The notes under the pieces: model-generated
The model's input: only the letters and a program-made list of their open reading frames with translations
Databases searched by the model: none
Told to the model about the DNA's origin: nothing
From: Acidobacteriota bacterium
Lineage (GTDB): Bacteria; Acidobacteriota; UBA6911
Length of the DNA stretch: 50,109 nucleotides
Direction: 5' to 3'
Assembly: GCA_012729555.1 (NCBI GenBank)
Contig: JAAYCX010000047.1
Span: forward strand, 1-50,109
Shown: positions 30,508 to 37,906 of the stretch, in pieces
Layout of the letters: the number at the start of each line of letters is the position of its first letter
How positions within the stretch are numbered: the first letter of the stretch is position 1
Position numbers and translations under genes: made by a program

Positions 30508-31668
30508 TCAGAGCGCGCTCTCGAGGATGGCGCAGAGCTCTTCCCGCTCGAGCGGGAGGGGGTTCCCCCGCATGCTGCTCGATCGGACCCCCTGCGAGGC
30601 GACGGCGCCCAGATCCTCGCGCGTGAGCCCGAAGGCGCCGAGGCGCGGCAGCCCGAGGTCCGCGACCAGCCGCTCGAGCCATTCTATCCCGTCCTCGGCG
30701 CCGGCGCGGCCGTCGCCCGTCAGCAGCCGGGCGACTTCGTCCATGCGCGCGAGCGCCGGGGACCCGGGCGCCCGGGAGCGCAGGGCCGAAAGGTTGACGC
30801 CGAGCGCACCCGGCAGCAACCGGGCGCAGACGATCCCGTGTGGCACGGGAAACATGCCGCCGAGGGGGGCGGCCAGCCCGTGCACGGCGCCGAGCCCGGC
30901 ATTGGCCAGCGCCAGGCCGCCGAACAGGCTGGCCAGCGCCATGTTTTCGCGCGCTTCCATGTCGTCGCCGTCCGCGCAGGCCGCGCGCAGCCAGCGGGCG
31001 GCGCGGCGGATCCCGTCGCGGCAGAGACCGTCGGTCAGGGGATGGGAGCGCACGCTCAGCAACGGTTCCACGAGCTGCGTCAGCGCGTCCAGGCCGGTGG
31101 AGGCCGTCAGGGAAGGGGGGAGGGAGCGGGTGAGTTCCGGGTCCACGACGGCCAGGCGCGGGAGCATCATGGGGCTGCGCAGGCTGACTTTGACGCGCTG
31201 TTCGGGCGCGATGAGGACGGCGTTGCGGGTGACCTCGCAGCCGGTTCCGGCCGTGGTGGGGAGGCAGATGCAGGGGGCCGGGGGATGGGGGAGGGGGTTG
31301 CCCCGTCCGACCACCTCCAGGTAATCGAGCGGGTCCCCGGGATTGGTGAGGAGCGCCGCGATCGCCTTGGCGGCGTCGAGCACGCTCCCCCCGCCGCACC
31401 CGATGACGGCCGCGCACCCTTCCGCCCCGGCCCGCGCGACCCCCGCCGATACCACGGGGAGGGTCGGCTCGCCGGGAACGGAGAAAAGGGTGAAGCCGAC
31501 GCGCGCGGCGCGCAGTTTTTCCAGAAGCGGTTGGAGCCGCCCGGGCCGGCTTCCGCCGACCACCAGGGCACGGAGGCCGAGGGACGCGGCTTCGGAGGCG
31601 GCCTCCGACACCTTTCCGGGGCCGAAGACGATGCGGGTGGCGGTGGCGAACTCGAAGGCGAGGGTCAT
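30508..31668 (-). CDS. Iron-containing (group III) alcohol dehydrogenase-like protein
   Basis: 386 residues. The N-terminal NAD(P) domain has IVFGPGKVSE, VIGCGGGSVLDAAKAIAAL (the family's GGGSxxDxAK) and PTTAGTGCEVTRNAV. The C-terminal metal-binding part has the expected Asp in STGLDALTQLVEP and histidines in AVHGLAAPLGG and VPHGIVCARLLP. It probably oxidises or reduces a short alcohol/aldehyde; substrate cannot be predicted. ATG 31668 gives the normal start, with the longer upstream frame running into the rhomboid gene's leader. It is divergent from the rhomboid gene. Confidence 0.9.
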   Translation of the reverse strand: MTLAFEFATATRIVFGPGKVSEAASEAASLGLRALVVGGSRPGRLQPLLEKLRAARVGFTLFSVPGEPTLPVVSAGVARAGAEGCAAVIGCGGGSVLDAAKAIAALLTNPGDPLDYLEVVGRGNPLPHPPAPCICLPTTAGTGCEVTRNAVLIAPEQRVKVSLRSPMMLPRLAVVDPELTRSLPPSLTASTGLDALTQLVEPLLSVRSHPLTDGLCRDGIRRAARWLRAACADGDDMEARENMALASLFGGLALANAGLGAVHGLAAPLGGMFPVPHGIVCARLLPGALGVNLSALRSRAPGSPALARMDEVARLLTGDGRAGAEDGIEWLERLVADLGLPRLGAFGLTREDLGAVASQGVRSSSMRGNPLPLEREELCAILESAL

Positions 31669-31683
31669 AGGCGACGATCCGGG

Positions 31684-31713
31684 CTGAAACTTCCGGCTCC
31701 CGGCTGGTACTAT
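31684..31713 (+). promoter_or_regulatory. Candidate extended -10 promoter for the rhomboid gene
   Basis: TACTAT at 31708-31713 preceded by TGG makes an extended -10. CTGAAA at 31684-31689 is a moderate -35 with an 18-base spacer. It lies in the 103-base gap between the divergent alcohol dehydrogenase and rhomboid genes. Confidence 0.4.
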
Positions 31714-31771
31714 AGCAGATTGAAGGGAGGAGAGGCGGATTTCCCGTCGCGGGTGCCGCCCGGCGAGCGTC

Positions 31772-32494
31772 ATGTTTCCTTTGAAGGACGACAACCCGAC
31801 CCAAAGCACGCCCGTGGTCACGATCTCCCTGATCGCGGTCAACCTGGTCGTCTTCCTCTACCAGCTGTCCCTTCCCCCGGGATCGGCCGAACGGTTCATT
31901 TACCAGTACGGGAGCATCCCCGCGGTGGTGACCGGGCTCGGCCGGCTGTCGGCCGACCTGGCCGCCGTCCCCCCGCTCGCGAGCGTGCTGACCAGCATGT
32001 TCCTTCACGGCGGCTGGATGCACCTCGTCGGAAACATGTGGTTCCTCTGGATCTTCGGCAACAACATCGAGGAGGCGACGGGCCGTTTCCGGTTCGTCCT
32101 CTTTTACCTGGCGTGCGGCCTGGCGGCGGGAGCGGCCCACATCCTGGCCAACCCCGATTCGGTCATCCCCGCCATCGGCGCCAGCGGCGCCATCGGCGGC
32201 GTGCTGGGCGCCTACATCATGCTGTACCCCAGGGCGCGCGTGCATACCCTGATCTTTCTCTTCGTCTTCATCCGGGTCCTGTATCTCCCCGCCGGGGTCA
32301 TCCTGGGGTACTGGTTCGTTCTTCAGCTCCTCGGCGGCAGCACCACGGCGGGGGCGGCGGGCGGGGTGGCGTTCTGGGCCCATGTCGGCGGGTTCGTCGC
32401 GGGGGTGGTGTTGGTGGGGGCGTTCAAGAAAAGAAGCGTGAGGTTTTTCAACCCGCCCCATGGCGCGCCGCTGATGCGGGCGATGGGAGATTGA
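31772..32494 (+). CDS. Rhomboid-family intramembrane serine protease
   Basis: 240 residues with about six hydrophobic helices. It cleaves transmembrane substrates within the bilayer. The catalytic serine is S138 in the GASGAIGG motif and the histidine is H204 in WAHVGGFVAG. The GWMHLVGNMWFLWIFGNNIEEATG stretch provides the conserved helix 2 histidine/asparagine region. It is the short form without extra cytoplasmic domains. The ribosome site before ATG 31772 is weak (GCGAGCG). Likely substrates are unknown. Confidence 0.92.
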   Translation: MFPLKDDNPTQSTPVVTISLIAVNLVVFLYQLSLPPGSAERFIYQYGSIPAVVTGLGRLSADLAAVPPLASVLTSMFLHGGWMHLVGNMWFLWIFGNNIEEATGRFRFVLFYLACGLAAGAAHILANPDSVIPAIGASGAIGGVLGAYIMLYPRARVHTLIFLFVFIRVLYLPAGVILGYWFVLQLLGGSTTAGAAGGVAFWAHVGGFVAGVVLVGAFKKRSVRFFNPPHGAPLMRAMGD

Positions 32495-32519
32495 GCCCGC
32501 CGGCCAGGCATAGTATAGT
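32491..32519 (+). promoter_or_regulatory. Probable sigma-70-type promoter for the cytochrome c gene
   Basis: TTGAGC at 32491-32496 and TATAGT at 32514-32519 with an exact 17-base spacer. The start would be near 32526, about 21 bases before the ATG, with AAGGAGGAGG in between. The -35 overlaps the rhomboid stop codon. Confidence 0.55.
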
Positions 32520-32546
32520 GAAGACTCTCAAGGAGGAGGATTTCGA

Positions 32547-32867
32547 ATGAAAGCTGCCGCCATCATCATCTGCGGGGCCGTGCTCCTGGCCGTCGGCGTG
32601 GCCGTCACGCTCGGACTGGACTCGACGGCGGACCAGGGGAGGGAGGTCTACGCCATGCAGAAATGCGCCCTCTGCCACTCCGTTTCCGGCATCGGTGGGA
32701 AGAAGATGGCGCTCGACGGGGTCGGGTCCCGGCTCAAGCCGGAAGAGATCCGGAAATGGATCCAGAGCCCCAGGAGCATGAAAGCGGACACCACCATGAA
32801 GGCCTACCCGAACCTCCCCGAAAAGGCTCTCCGCGACCTGGTCGCCTACCTGGCGACCCTGAAATAA
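32547..32867 (+). CDS. Small class I cytochrome c, exported
   Basis: 106 residues. An N-terminal hydrophobic segment (AAIIICGAVLLAVGVAVTLGL) is a signal peptide or membrane anchor. It is followed by one heme c site, C40-x2-C43-H44, in MQKCALCHSVSG. A methionine near residue 84 (TTMKAYPNLPEKALRDLVAYLATL) is the likely sixth iron ligand, and the final helix is typical of mono-heme class I cytochromes. It is probably a periplasmic electron carrier; its redox partner is not visible here. A strong AAGGAGGAGG site precedes the ATG. The gene ends where the terminator of the convergent hcp gene begins. Confidence 0.9.
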   Translation: MKAAAIIICGAVLLAVGVAVTLGLDSTADQGREVYAMQKCALCHSVSGIGGKKMALDGVGSRLKPEEIRKWIQSPRSMKADTTMKAYPNLPEKALRDLVAYLATLK

Positions 32868-32893
32868 AAAGGGGGCGGCCGCCGGCCGCCCCC
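32862..32893 (-). terminator. Rho-independent terminator of hcp
   Basis: A 10-bp perfect GC stem (32871-32880 with 32884-32893) and a 3-base loop. Read on the minus strand it is followed by TTTTTATTT (32870 down to 32862). It lies 23 bases after the hcp stop. The T-tract overlaps the stop codon of the convergent cytochrome c gene, and no T-tract exists in the plus direction, so it serves hcp. Confidence 0.85.
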
Positions 32894-32916
32894 CTGGCGT
32901 TCCTCCCGTCTTCGAT

Positions 32917-34572
32917 CTAGGCGTTGGCCAGCGCGGCTTCGAGGTCCGCCTCGACGGTCGTGATCGGCTTGATGTTGAACTTTTCCACCAGAACGTTGAG
33001 CACGGGCGGCGTGACGAAGGCCGGCAGAGTCGGGCCGAGACGGATGTTCCTGATCCCCAGGTGCAGGAGCGAGAGGAGGATGACGCACGCCTTCTGCTCG
33101 TACCAGGAGAGGATGAGCGACAGCGGCAGGTCGTTGACGCCGCAGCCGAAGGCCTCGGCCAGGGCCCCGGCCACCTTGATGGCCGAATAGGCGTCGTTGC
33201 ACTGGCCGCAGTCGAGCAGCCTGGGGATGCCGCCGATGTCGCCGAACTCCAGCTTGTTGAAGCGGTACTTGCCGCAGGCCAGGGTCAGGATGGCGCAGTC
33301 CTTCGGGACGGCCTCGGCGAACTCGGTGTAGTAGTTGCGCCCCGATTTGGCCCCGTCGCAGCCGCCGATGAGGAAGAAGTGGCGCAGCTGCCCCCCCTTG
33401 ACCGCCTCGATGACCTTGTCGGCGACCCCCAGGATGGCGTTGTGGCCGAAGCCCACGAGAATCGTCTTTTCCGGTTCGTCCGCTTCGAACCCCGGCTCGG
33501 CCAGGGCGGCCGCGATGACGGGGGAGAAGTCCCGATCGGAGATGTGGGTGACCCCGGGCCAGGCGACCAGGCCGCAGGTGAAGATGCGGCCCTTGTAGGA
33601 GTCGCGCGGGGCCTGGATGCAATTGGTGGTCATGAGAATGGCGCCCGGGAAGGCGGCGAATTCCTTCGCCTGGTCCTGCCAGGCCCCGCCGTAGTTCCCG
33701 ACGAGGTGGGGGAATTTCTTGAGTTCGGGGTAGCCGTGGGCCGGAAGCATCTCGCCGTGCGTGTAGACGTTGATCCCCTTCCCGCTGGTCTGCTCGAGCA
33801 GGGCGGCCAGGTCCTTGAGGTCATGGCCCGATACCAGGATCGCCTTCCCCTTGACCGGGGTGACGCGGACCGGGGTCGGGACGGGGTCGCCAAAGGTGCC
33901 GGTGTGGACCGCATCGAGCATCCCCATCACGGAGAGGTTGACCTCTCCGCATTTCAGGTTCAGTTCCAGGAGCCGGCCCAGGTCGAGGGCGGGCCGGGCT
34001 ATGTAGTCCATGGCCTCATGGATGAAGGCGTAGACCTTGTCGTCCTCCTTTCCCAGGATGTAGGCGTGATCCACGTAAGCGGCCATCCCCTTCAGGCCGT
34101 AGGTCAGCAGTTCTCGGAGCCCGGTCAGGTCGTCCCCCAGCGACGCCTTCGCGGCCGCGATGCCGATCCCCGCCGCCTGGTCGAGGAGGCCGTCGCGGGT
34201 TTGGGCCGGCGTCCATGCGGCCGGCCCCTGCACGATCTCGGGGGTTTTCCCCTCCTTTTTGCAGGCGTCCTCGTACAGGGCCCGGGTCGCGTCCTTCACG
34301 CCCGCCCCTTTGCGGATCAGGGCTTCCACCCGCGCGGCGTCGAAGTTGACGTTCGTGACCGTGGTGAAGAGGGCCTCGACCACGAAGGTATCGGCCTGCG
34401 GGGTCTTCATCCCGCACTGTCGCGCCCGGACGGCATACTGGCTGATCCCCTTGGCGGCGTACAGGAGGAGATCCTGCAACGCCGCCGTGACCGGGTCTTT
34501 CCCGCAAACGCCCACCTTCTCGCAACCGCGGCCGGCGGCCGTCTGTTCACATTGGTAGCAAAACATGTTCAT
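32917..34572 (-). CDS. hcp: Hybrid cluster protein (hydroxylamine reductase family)
   Basis: 551 residues. It carries a hybrid Fe-S-O cluster and is linked to nitric oxide and hydroxylamine detoxification. The N-terminal cysteines are C5-x2-C8-x8-C17-x5-C23, the spacing of class I Hcp, which binds a [4Fe-4S] cluster and is typical of strict anaerobes. Hybrid-cluster ligand regions include [62 protein letters not shown] and [20 protein letters not shown] 34572 follows GGGAG. It is transcribed away from a Crp/Fnr regulator that is probably its activator, and ends at a strong terminator. Confidence 0.96.
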   Translation of the reverse strand: MNMFCYQCEQTAAGRGCEKVGVCGKDPVTAALQDLLLYAAKGISQYAVRARQCGMKTPQADTFVVEALFTTVTNVNFDAARVEALIRKGAGVKDATRALYEDACKKEGKTPEIVQGPAAWTPAQTRDGLLDQAAGIGIAAAKASLGDDLTGLRELLTYGLKGMAAYVDHAYILGKEDDKVYAFIHEAMDYIARPALDLGRLLELNLKCGEVNLSVMGMLDAVHTGTFGDPVPTPVRVTPVKGKAILVSGHDLKDLAALLEQTSGKGINVYTHGEMLPAHGYPELKKFPHLVGNYGGAWQDQAKEFAAFPGAILMTTNCIQAPRDSYKGRIFTCGLVAWPGVTHISDRDFSPVIAAALAEPGFEADEPEKTILVGFGHNAILGVADKVIEAVKGGQLRHFFLIGGCDGAKSGRNYYTEFAEAVPKDCAILTLACGKYRFNKLEFGDIGGIPRLLDCGQCNDAYSAIKVAGALAEAFGCGVNDLPLSLILSWYEQKACVILLSLLHLGIRNIRLGPTLPAFVTPPVLNVLVEKFNIKPITTVEADLEAALANA

Positions 34573-34616
34573 AGTCTCGTCTCCCGGAAATTATTGGTTG
34601 TCCGCGTACGATCGAT

Positions 34617-34622
34617 AGCATA
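34617..34622 (-). promoter_or_regulatory. Predicted -10 element of the hcp promoter
   Basis: TATGCT on the minus strand. It predicts transcription starting at about 34610, a 38-base leader before the hcp ATG. There is no good -35. The FNR-type palindrome at 34645-34658 is centred exactly 41.5 bases upstream of this start, the position from which Crp/Fnr proteins activate class II promoters. Confidence 0.6.
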
Positions 34623-34644
34623 CTTTGAGCTGTGCGGGACGACA

Positions 34645-34658
34645 TTGACCCAGATCAA
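34645..34658. promoter_or_regulatory. FNR-type operator between hcp and the Crp/Fnr gene
   Basis: TTGACCCAGATCAA is a dyad with TTGA/TCAA half-sites. It differs from the FNR consensus (TTGAT-N4-ATCAA) at one base of ten. The adjacent regulator carries the matching E-x2-S-R recognition helix, so it is likely to bind here, activating hcp and perhaps controlling its own gene. Confidence 0.75.
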
Positions 34659-34704
34659 GAAATCGCCATTTTTCCTGTCCTGGCGTCCGGCACGGGGGGG
34701 GCTC

Positions 34705-35355
34705 ATGGATGTTTACAGCATACTCGATCAGGCACGGTTTTTCGACGGCATTTCCGAGGCCAGCAAGAGAATCCTGACCCGGTTCTGCCGGCCGCTCGAG
34801 CGCCCCCGGCAGTCGGTGCTGTTCCGGGAGGGGGAGACGGGGGAGGCGATGTACCTGCTGGCGCGGGGGCGCATCTCGCTGGGCAAGGTGTCGGAAGCGG
34901 GGGACGAAACCGTCATCAAGGTGCTCAAGCCGGGCGAGGCCTTCGCGGAAGTGGTCCTGTTCGAACGGAGGGTGTACCCGGTGACGGCGGTGGCGCTCAC
35001 CGACGTCCTCGTGATGCGGATCCTGCGGCGCGACATGCTCGACCTGCTCGGCCAGGAGGATTTCCGCAACGATTTCATCGCCATGCTCCTTCGCAAGCAG
35101 CGGTACCTCACCGACCGGATCCAGCACCTGACGCGCCACGATGTCGCCGAGCGGCTGCGGGCGTTTCTGGCGGAGCAGTACGGGGAGAGGCTCGACATCC
35201 GGGTGGAAATGAACAAGAAACAGCTGGCCGCCGCCATCGGCGCCACCCCGGAGACCCTGTCGCGGCTGCTTCAGGACCTGAAGCGGCGCGGGCTCCTCTC
35301 CTGGAAGCAGAGCGAGATCAGGGTTTCCCCCCGATTCTGGAAGCCGGATGCGTGA
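34705..35355 (+). CDS. Crp/Fnr-family transcriptional regulator (HcpR/Dnr-like)
   Basis: 216 residues: a cyclic-nucleotide-binding-type beta-barrel (ETGEAMYLLARGRISLGKV, LKPGEAFAEVVLFERRVYPVTAVAL), a dimerisation helix, and a winged helix-turn-helix (NKKQLAAAIGATPETLSRLLQDLKRRGLL). The recognition helix has E183-x2-S186-R187, the FNR-type code for TTGA half-sites. It lacks the FNR N-terminal cysteine cluster, so oxygen sensing by an Fe-S centre is unlikely. Nitric oxide or redox sensing, as in HcpR or Dnr, fits the divergent hcp. ATG 34705 starts the domain; the long upstream frame is shadow of hcp. The 3' end overlaps the convergent MATE gene by 38 bases. Confidence 0.88.
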   Translation: MDVYSILDQARFFDGISEASKRILTRFCRPLERPRQSVLFREGETGEAMYLLARGRISLGKVSEAGDETVIKVLKPGEAFAEVVLFERRVYPVTAVALTDVLVMRILRRDMLDLLGQEDFRNDFIAMLLRKQRYLTDRIQHLTRHDVAERLRAFLAEQYGERLDIRVEMNKKQLAAAIGATPETLSRLLQDLKRRGLLSWKQSEIRVSPRFWKPDA

Positions 35356-36754
35356 CCCCGGTCTCCCCGGCGGGGCCCTCCGGGGCCGCGCCCCCCGCCA
35401 TGCGGGAAAGGCGGCGCAGTTCGCGGACCACCATGGCGTAGGTGACGACGAACGCGACCACGTCGGACACCGGAAAGGAGAGCCAGACCCCCCGCAGCCC
35501 GAGCAGTTTCGACAGGAGGATCACCGCGGGGATCAGGAACAGGACCTGGCGCGAGAAGGCGAGGAAGATGGCGGGTTTCGCCTTTCCGATCGCCTGGAAG
35601 AGGCTGGTCCCGATGTTCTGATACCCGACCAGCGGGAGGCCGAGGACCAGCCAGCGCATGGCCGAGGACCCCATCTCGATGAGCTTCGGGTCGGTGCTGA
35701 ATATGCCGAGGATGGGCGCCGGGAAGGCGAGGAACACCGCGAAGCCGACCAGGGCCAGGGCGGTGGTGCTCCGGTTCGCCAGGCTGAGCCCCTCCCGGAT
35801 GCGGTCGAACTGGCGGGCGCCGTAATTGAACCCGAGGATCGGCTGCACCCCCTGGGCGATGCCGATCATGGGCATGAAGACGAAGCTGATGATGCGGAAG
35901 ATGATGCCGAACGCGGCGATCGGGAGTTCCCCCCCCAGGGCGCGGAGGATGTTGTTGAAGATGGCCGAGGTCACGCTCATGGCCGCCGTCCGGGCGAAGT
36001 CGGAGGAGCCCACGGCGAAGATCTCCCGGACGATGGGTGACCGGAGCCGCATGTGGCCCCAGTCCAGCCGGATCTCGCTCTTGCCGCTCCGCAGGTAGAG
36101 GAGGAGAAAGACGCAGGACGCGCCCATGGAGATCACCGTGGCGATGGCGGCGCCCTTGACGCCCAGGTCCAGGGCGATGATGAAGATGGGGTCGAGAATG
36201 ACGTTGAGGATGCCGCCGATCAGGAGGGTGTTCATGGCGACCTTGGCGTTTCCCTCCGCCCGGGCGGCCGAACTGGCGACCATGGAAAAGGTGAACAGGG
36301 GGCTCCCCATCAGGATCACCGTGATGTAATCGGTGGCGTAGGGCATCAGGGCGTCGTTGGCTCCGAACAGGCGCAGGAGGGGGGTGACGCCGGCGAGGCC
36401 GGCGGCGGCGCACGCGACGCCGGTGACGAGGGAAAGGAGGATCATGTTCCCGAGCGCGGTGGAGGCGCCTTCGTGGTCCCGCTCCCCCATGCGGCGGGAA
36501 AGGATGGAGGCCCCCCCGATCCCGATCGTCATCCCGATTCCCATGACGATCATCTGGATGGGGAAGGCGACGGCCGTCCCCCCGATGCCGAGGGTCCCGG
36601 TGTAGCGTCCCACGAAGAACGTGTCCACGATGTTGTACAGCCCGTGGACCATCATCCCGATGATGGCGGGGAAGGACAGTTTCCACAGGAGCCTGCCGAT
36701 CCTTTCGCGCGCAAGCATGTCGCTTCGGGTTTTGATCTCCCTGTCTTCCCTCAC
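35318..36754 (-). CDS. MATE-family multidrug/cation antiporter
   Basis: 478 residues with about twelve hydrophobic helices in two related halves. The first half has LSFPAIIGMMVHGLYNIVDTFFVGRYTGTLGIGGTAVAFP and the MGERDHEGASTALGN loop. The second half has FARTAAMSVTSAIFNNI and GIAQGVQPILGFNYGARQFDRI. MATE proteins export organic cations using sodium or proton gradients; the substrate here is unknown. GTG start at 36754 with AAGGGA upstream, and a good promoter lies 41 bases before it. The last 38 bases overlap the convergent Crp/Fnr gene. Confidence 0.93.
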   Translation of the reverse strand: MREDREIKTRSDMLARERIGRLLWKLSFPAIIGMMVHGLYNIVDTFFVGRYTGTLGIGGTAVAFPIQMIVMGIGMTIGIGGASILSRRMGERDHEGASTALGNMILLSLVTGVACAAAGLAGVTPLLRLFGANDALMPYATDYITVILMGSPLFTFSMVASSAARAEGNAKVAMNTLLIGGILNVILDPIFIIALDLGVKGAAIATVISMGASCVFLLLYLRSGKSEIRLDWGHMRLRSPIVREIFAVGSSDFARTAAMSVTSAIFNNILRALGGELPIAAFGIIFRIISFVFMPMIGIAQGVQPILGFNYGARQFDRIREGLSLANRSTTALALVGFAVFLAFPAPILGIFSTDPKLIEMGSSAMRWLVLGLPLVGYQNIGTSLFQAIGKAKPAIFLAFSRQVLFLIPAVILLSKLLGLRGVWLSFPVSDVVAFVVTYAMVVRELRRLSRMAGGAAPEGPAGETGVTHPASRIGGKP

Positions 36755-36801
36755 TGGTTCCCTTCTTCCGGGCGAGCGGTCCCGCAGGCAAAAAAAGGGG
36801 T

Positions 36802-36829
36802 ATTATATCTTCTTTGGGGGCGCGGCCAA
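36802..36829 (-). promoter_or_regulatory. Probable promoter for the MATE transporter gene
   Basis: On the minus strand, TTGGCC (36829-36824) and a consensus TATAAT (36807-36802) with a 16-base spacer. Predicted start near 36795, giving a leader of about 41 bases that contains a run of seven T. Confidence 0.55.
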
Positions 36830-36836
36830 GGAGCAA

Positions 36837-37361
36837 TTACCGGGATTCGCGTTCGCGCAGGATCGAAAGCCCCTCATCGGCCCCGTCGCGGGCGGCCCGG
36901 GTGATTTCGTCGGCCTCGTGGACGAGGTTCCAGAGCGCTTCCTTCCGCTTCTCTTCCGAGAGCCGCCTGAGCTCCTGGAGCGGCTTGAGGAGGTCTCCGG
37001 TCCGGCCCTTGAGCCTCCTGAGCGCCGTGGGGATGTCGCCCTTCGCCCTCTTCGGTTCCTGGAAGGCGTCGTCCACCGCCAACATCACGCTGCGGAGGAT
37101 CCGGAGATAGTCCTCGAGCAGATCCTCGGCCGTGAGCAGCTCAAGCGGGTCCCCCTCCCGAGGTTCCTCGCCCGTCAGCCGCTCATCGGCCGAACGGAGG
37201 CGCCGCCCGGCCGCGTCCATGTAGATATTCACCCGGGCGTCGATGCCCGGGCTCTCGCGCAGGATCTCGATCTCCTTTTCGGTGAGGAAGTCCCGGGCAG
37301 GGGCGCACGGCGCCGGAACGATGAGGAAAACGAGCAGCGGTGCCAGGCATTTGACGAACAT
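36837..37361 (-). CDS. Secreted protein of unknown function (first of a paralogous pair)
   Basis: 174 residues that I do not recognise. It has an N-terminal signal peptide (MFVKCLAPLLVFLIVPAPCAPA) and is otherwise highly charged and helical, with no cysteine after the signal region and no obvious catalytic motif. Its block LTEKEIEILRESPGIDARVNIYMDAA resembles FTPSESARLARADSLDDRIRVYESAS of the neighbouring gene, and both then run into a heptad-like helical region, so the two are probably tandem paralogues. It lies 32 bases after its neighbour, behind argS. A periplasmic helical protein is the most that can be said. Confidence 0.75.
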   Translation of the reverse strand: MFVKCLAPLLVFLIVPAPCAPARDFLTEKEIEILRESPGIDARVNIYMDAAGRRLRSADERLTGEEPREGDPLELLTAEDLLEDYLRILRSVMLAVDDAFQEPKRAKGDIPTALRRLKGRTGDLLKPLQELRRLSEEKRKEALWNLVHEADEITRAARDGADEGLSILRERESR

Positions 37362-37393
37362 CGCACTCCCCTCCGATCGAGCCGTCCGGGGGG

Positions 37394-37906
37394 CTATCTC
37401 CCCAGGAACAGGATCTCCATGAATCCCTTGCGGACCTCCTCCGCTTCGAGGAGAAAGGCGTCGAAGGCGTCGGCCAGTTCGATCGGTGACTTGATCTTCA
37501 GGTCCCGCATGCCGTCGACCGATTTGCGCACCTGGATCTCGTACTTGATGAGGCGCTTCGATTTCTTGCGGTCCGGCGGGGTGTTGGCGCCGATGTCTTC
37601 GAGCGACCGCCCGAGCAGGGAGGCCCAGGTTTCGAGTGCGGCCGGTATCGCCCCGAAAGCGTCCTTTCCCGCCATCCGCTCGATCTCCTCCCGCATCCTC
37701 TTGGACGCGGATTCGTAGACCCGGATCCTGTCGTCCAGGCTGTCGGCGCGGGCGAGCCGGGCGCTCTCCGAAGGGGTGAACAGCGGCTTCTCCTCCGGTG
37801 CGAGCCCCTCCGCAGGGGGGAGCCCCTCCGCAGGGGGGAGCCCCTCCGGCGGGGAGCCGAGCAGCAGCGCGAGAAACAGTGAGAGCGCAAACGTCATGAC
37901 CGTCAC
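37394..37906 (-). CDS. Secreted protein of unknown function with PPAEGL repeats (second of the pair)
   Basis: 170 residues, not recognised. A signal peptide (MTFALSLFLALLLGSPP) is followed by a short proline-rich repeat (PPEGL, PPAEGL, PPAEGL, APEE) encoded by an 18-bp tandem DNA repeat. The rest is a charged helical domain with DDRIRVYESASKRMREEIERM and a later RLIKYEIQVRKSVDGMRDLKI. It resembles the adjacent 174-residue protein. GTG 37906 overlaps the argS stop; ATG 37897 would also keep the signal peptide. Co-transcription with argS is likely but gives no functional clue. Confidence 0.75.
   Translation of the reverse strand: MTVMTFALSLFLALLLGSPPEGLPPAEGLPPAEGLAPEEKPLFTPSESARLARADSLDDRIRVYESASKRMREEIERMAGKDAFGAIPAALETWASLLGRSLEDIGANTPPDRKKSKRLIKYEIQVRKSVDGMRDLKIKSPIELADAFDAFLLEAEEVRKGFMEILFLGR
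37803..37850. repeat. 18-bp tandem repeat (2.7 copies) in the unknown secreted protein gene
   Basis: Two identical 18-base units (37803-37820 and 37821-37838) plus a partial third. Each unit is itself a near-palindrome, CCCCTCCGCAGGGG. The period equals six codons, so copy-number change would lengthen or shorten the PPAEGL linker without breaking the frame. Confidence 0.85.
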
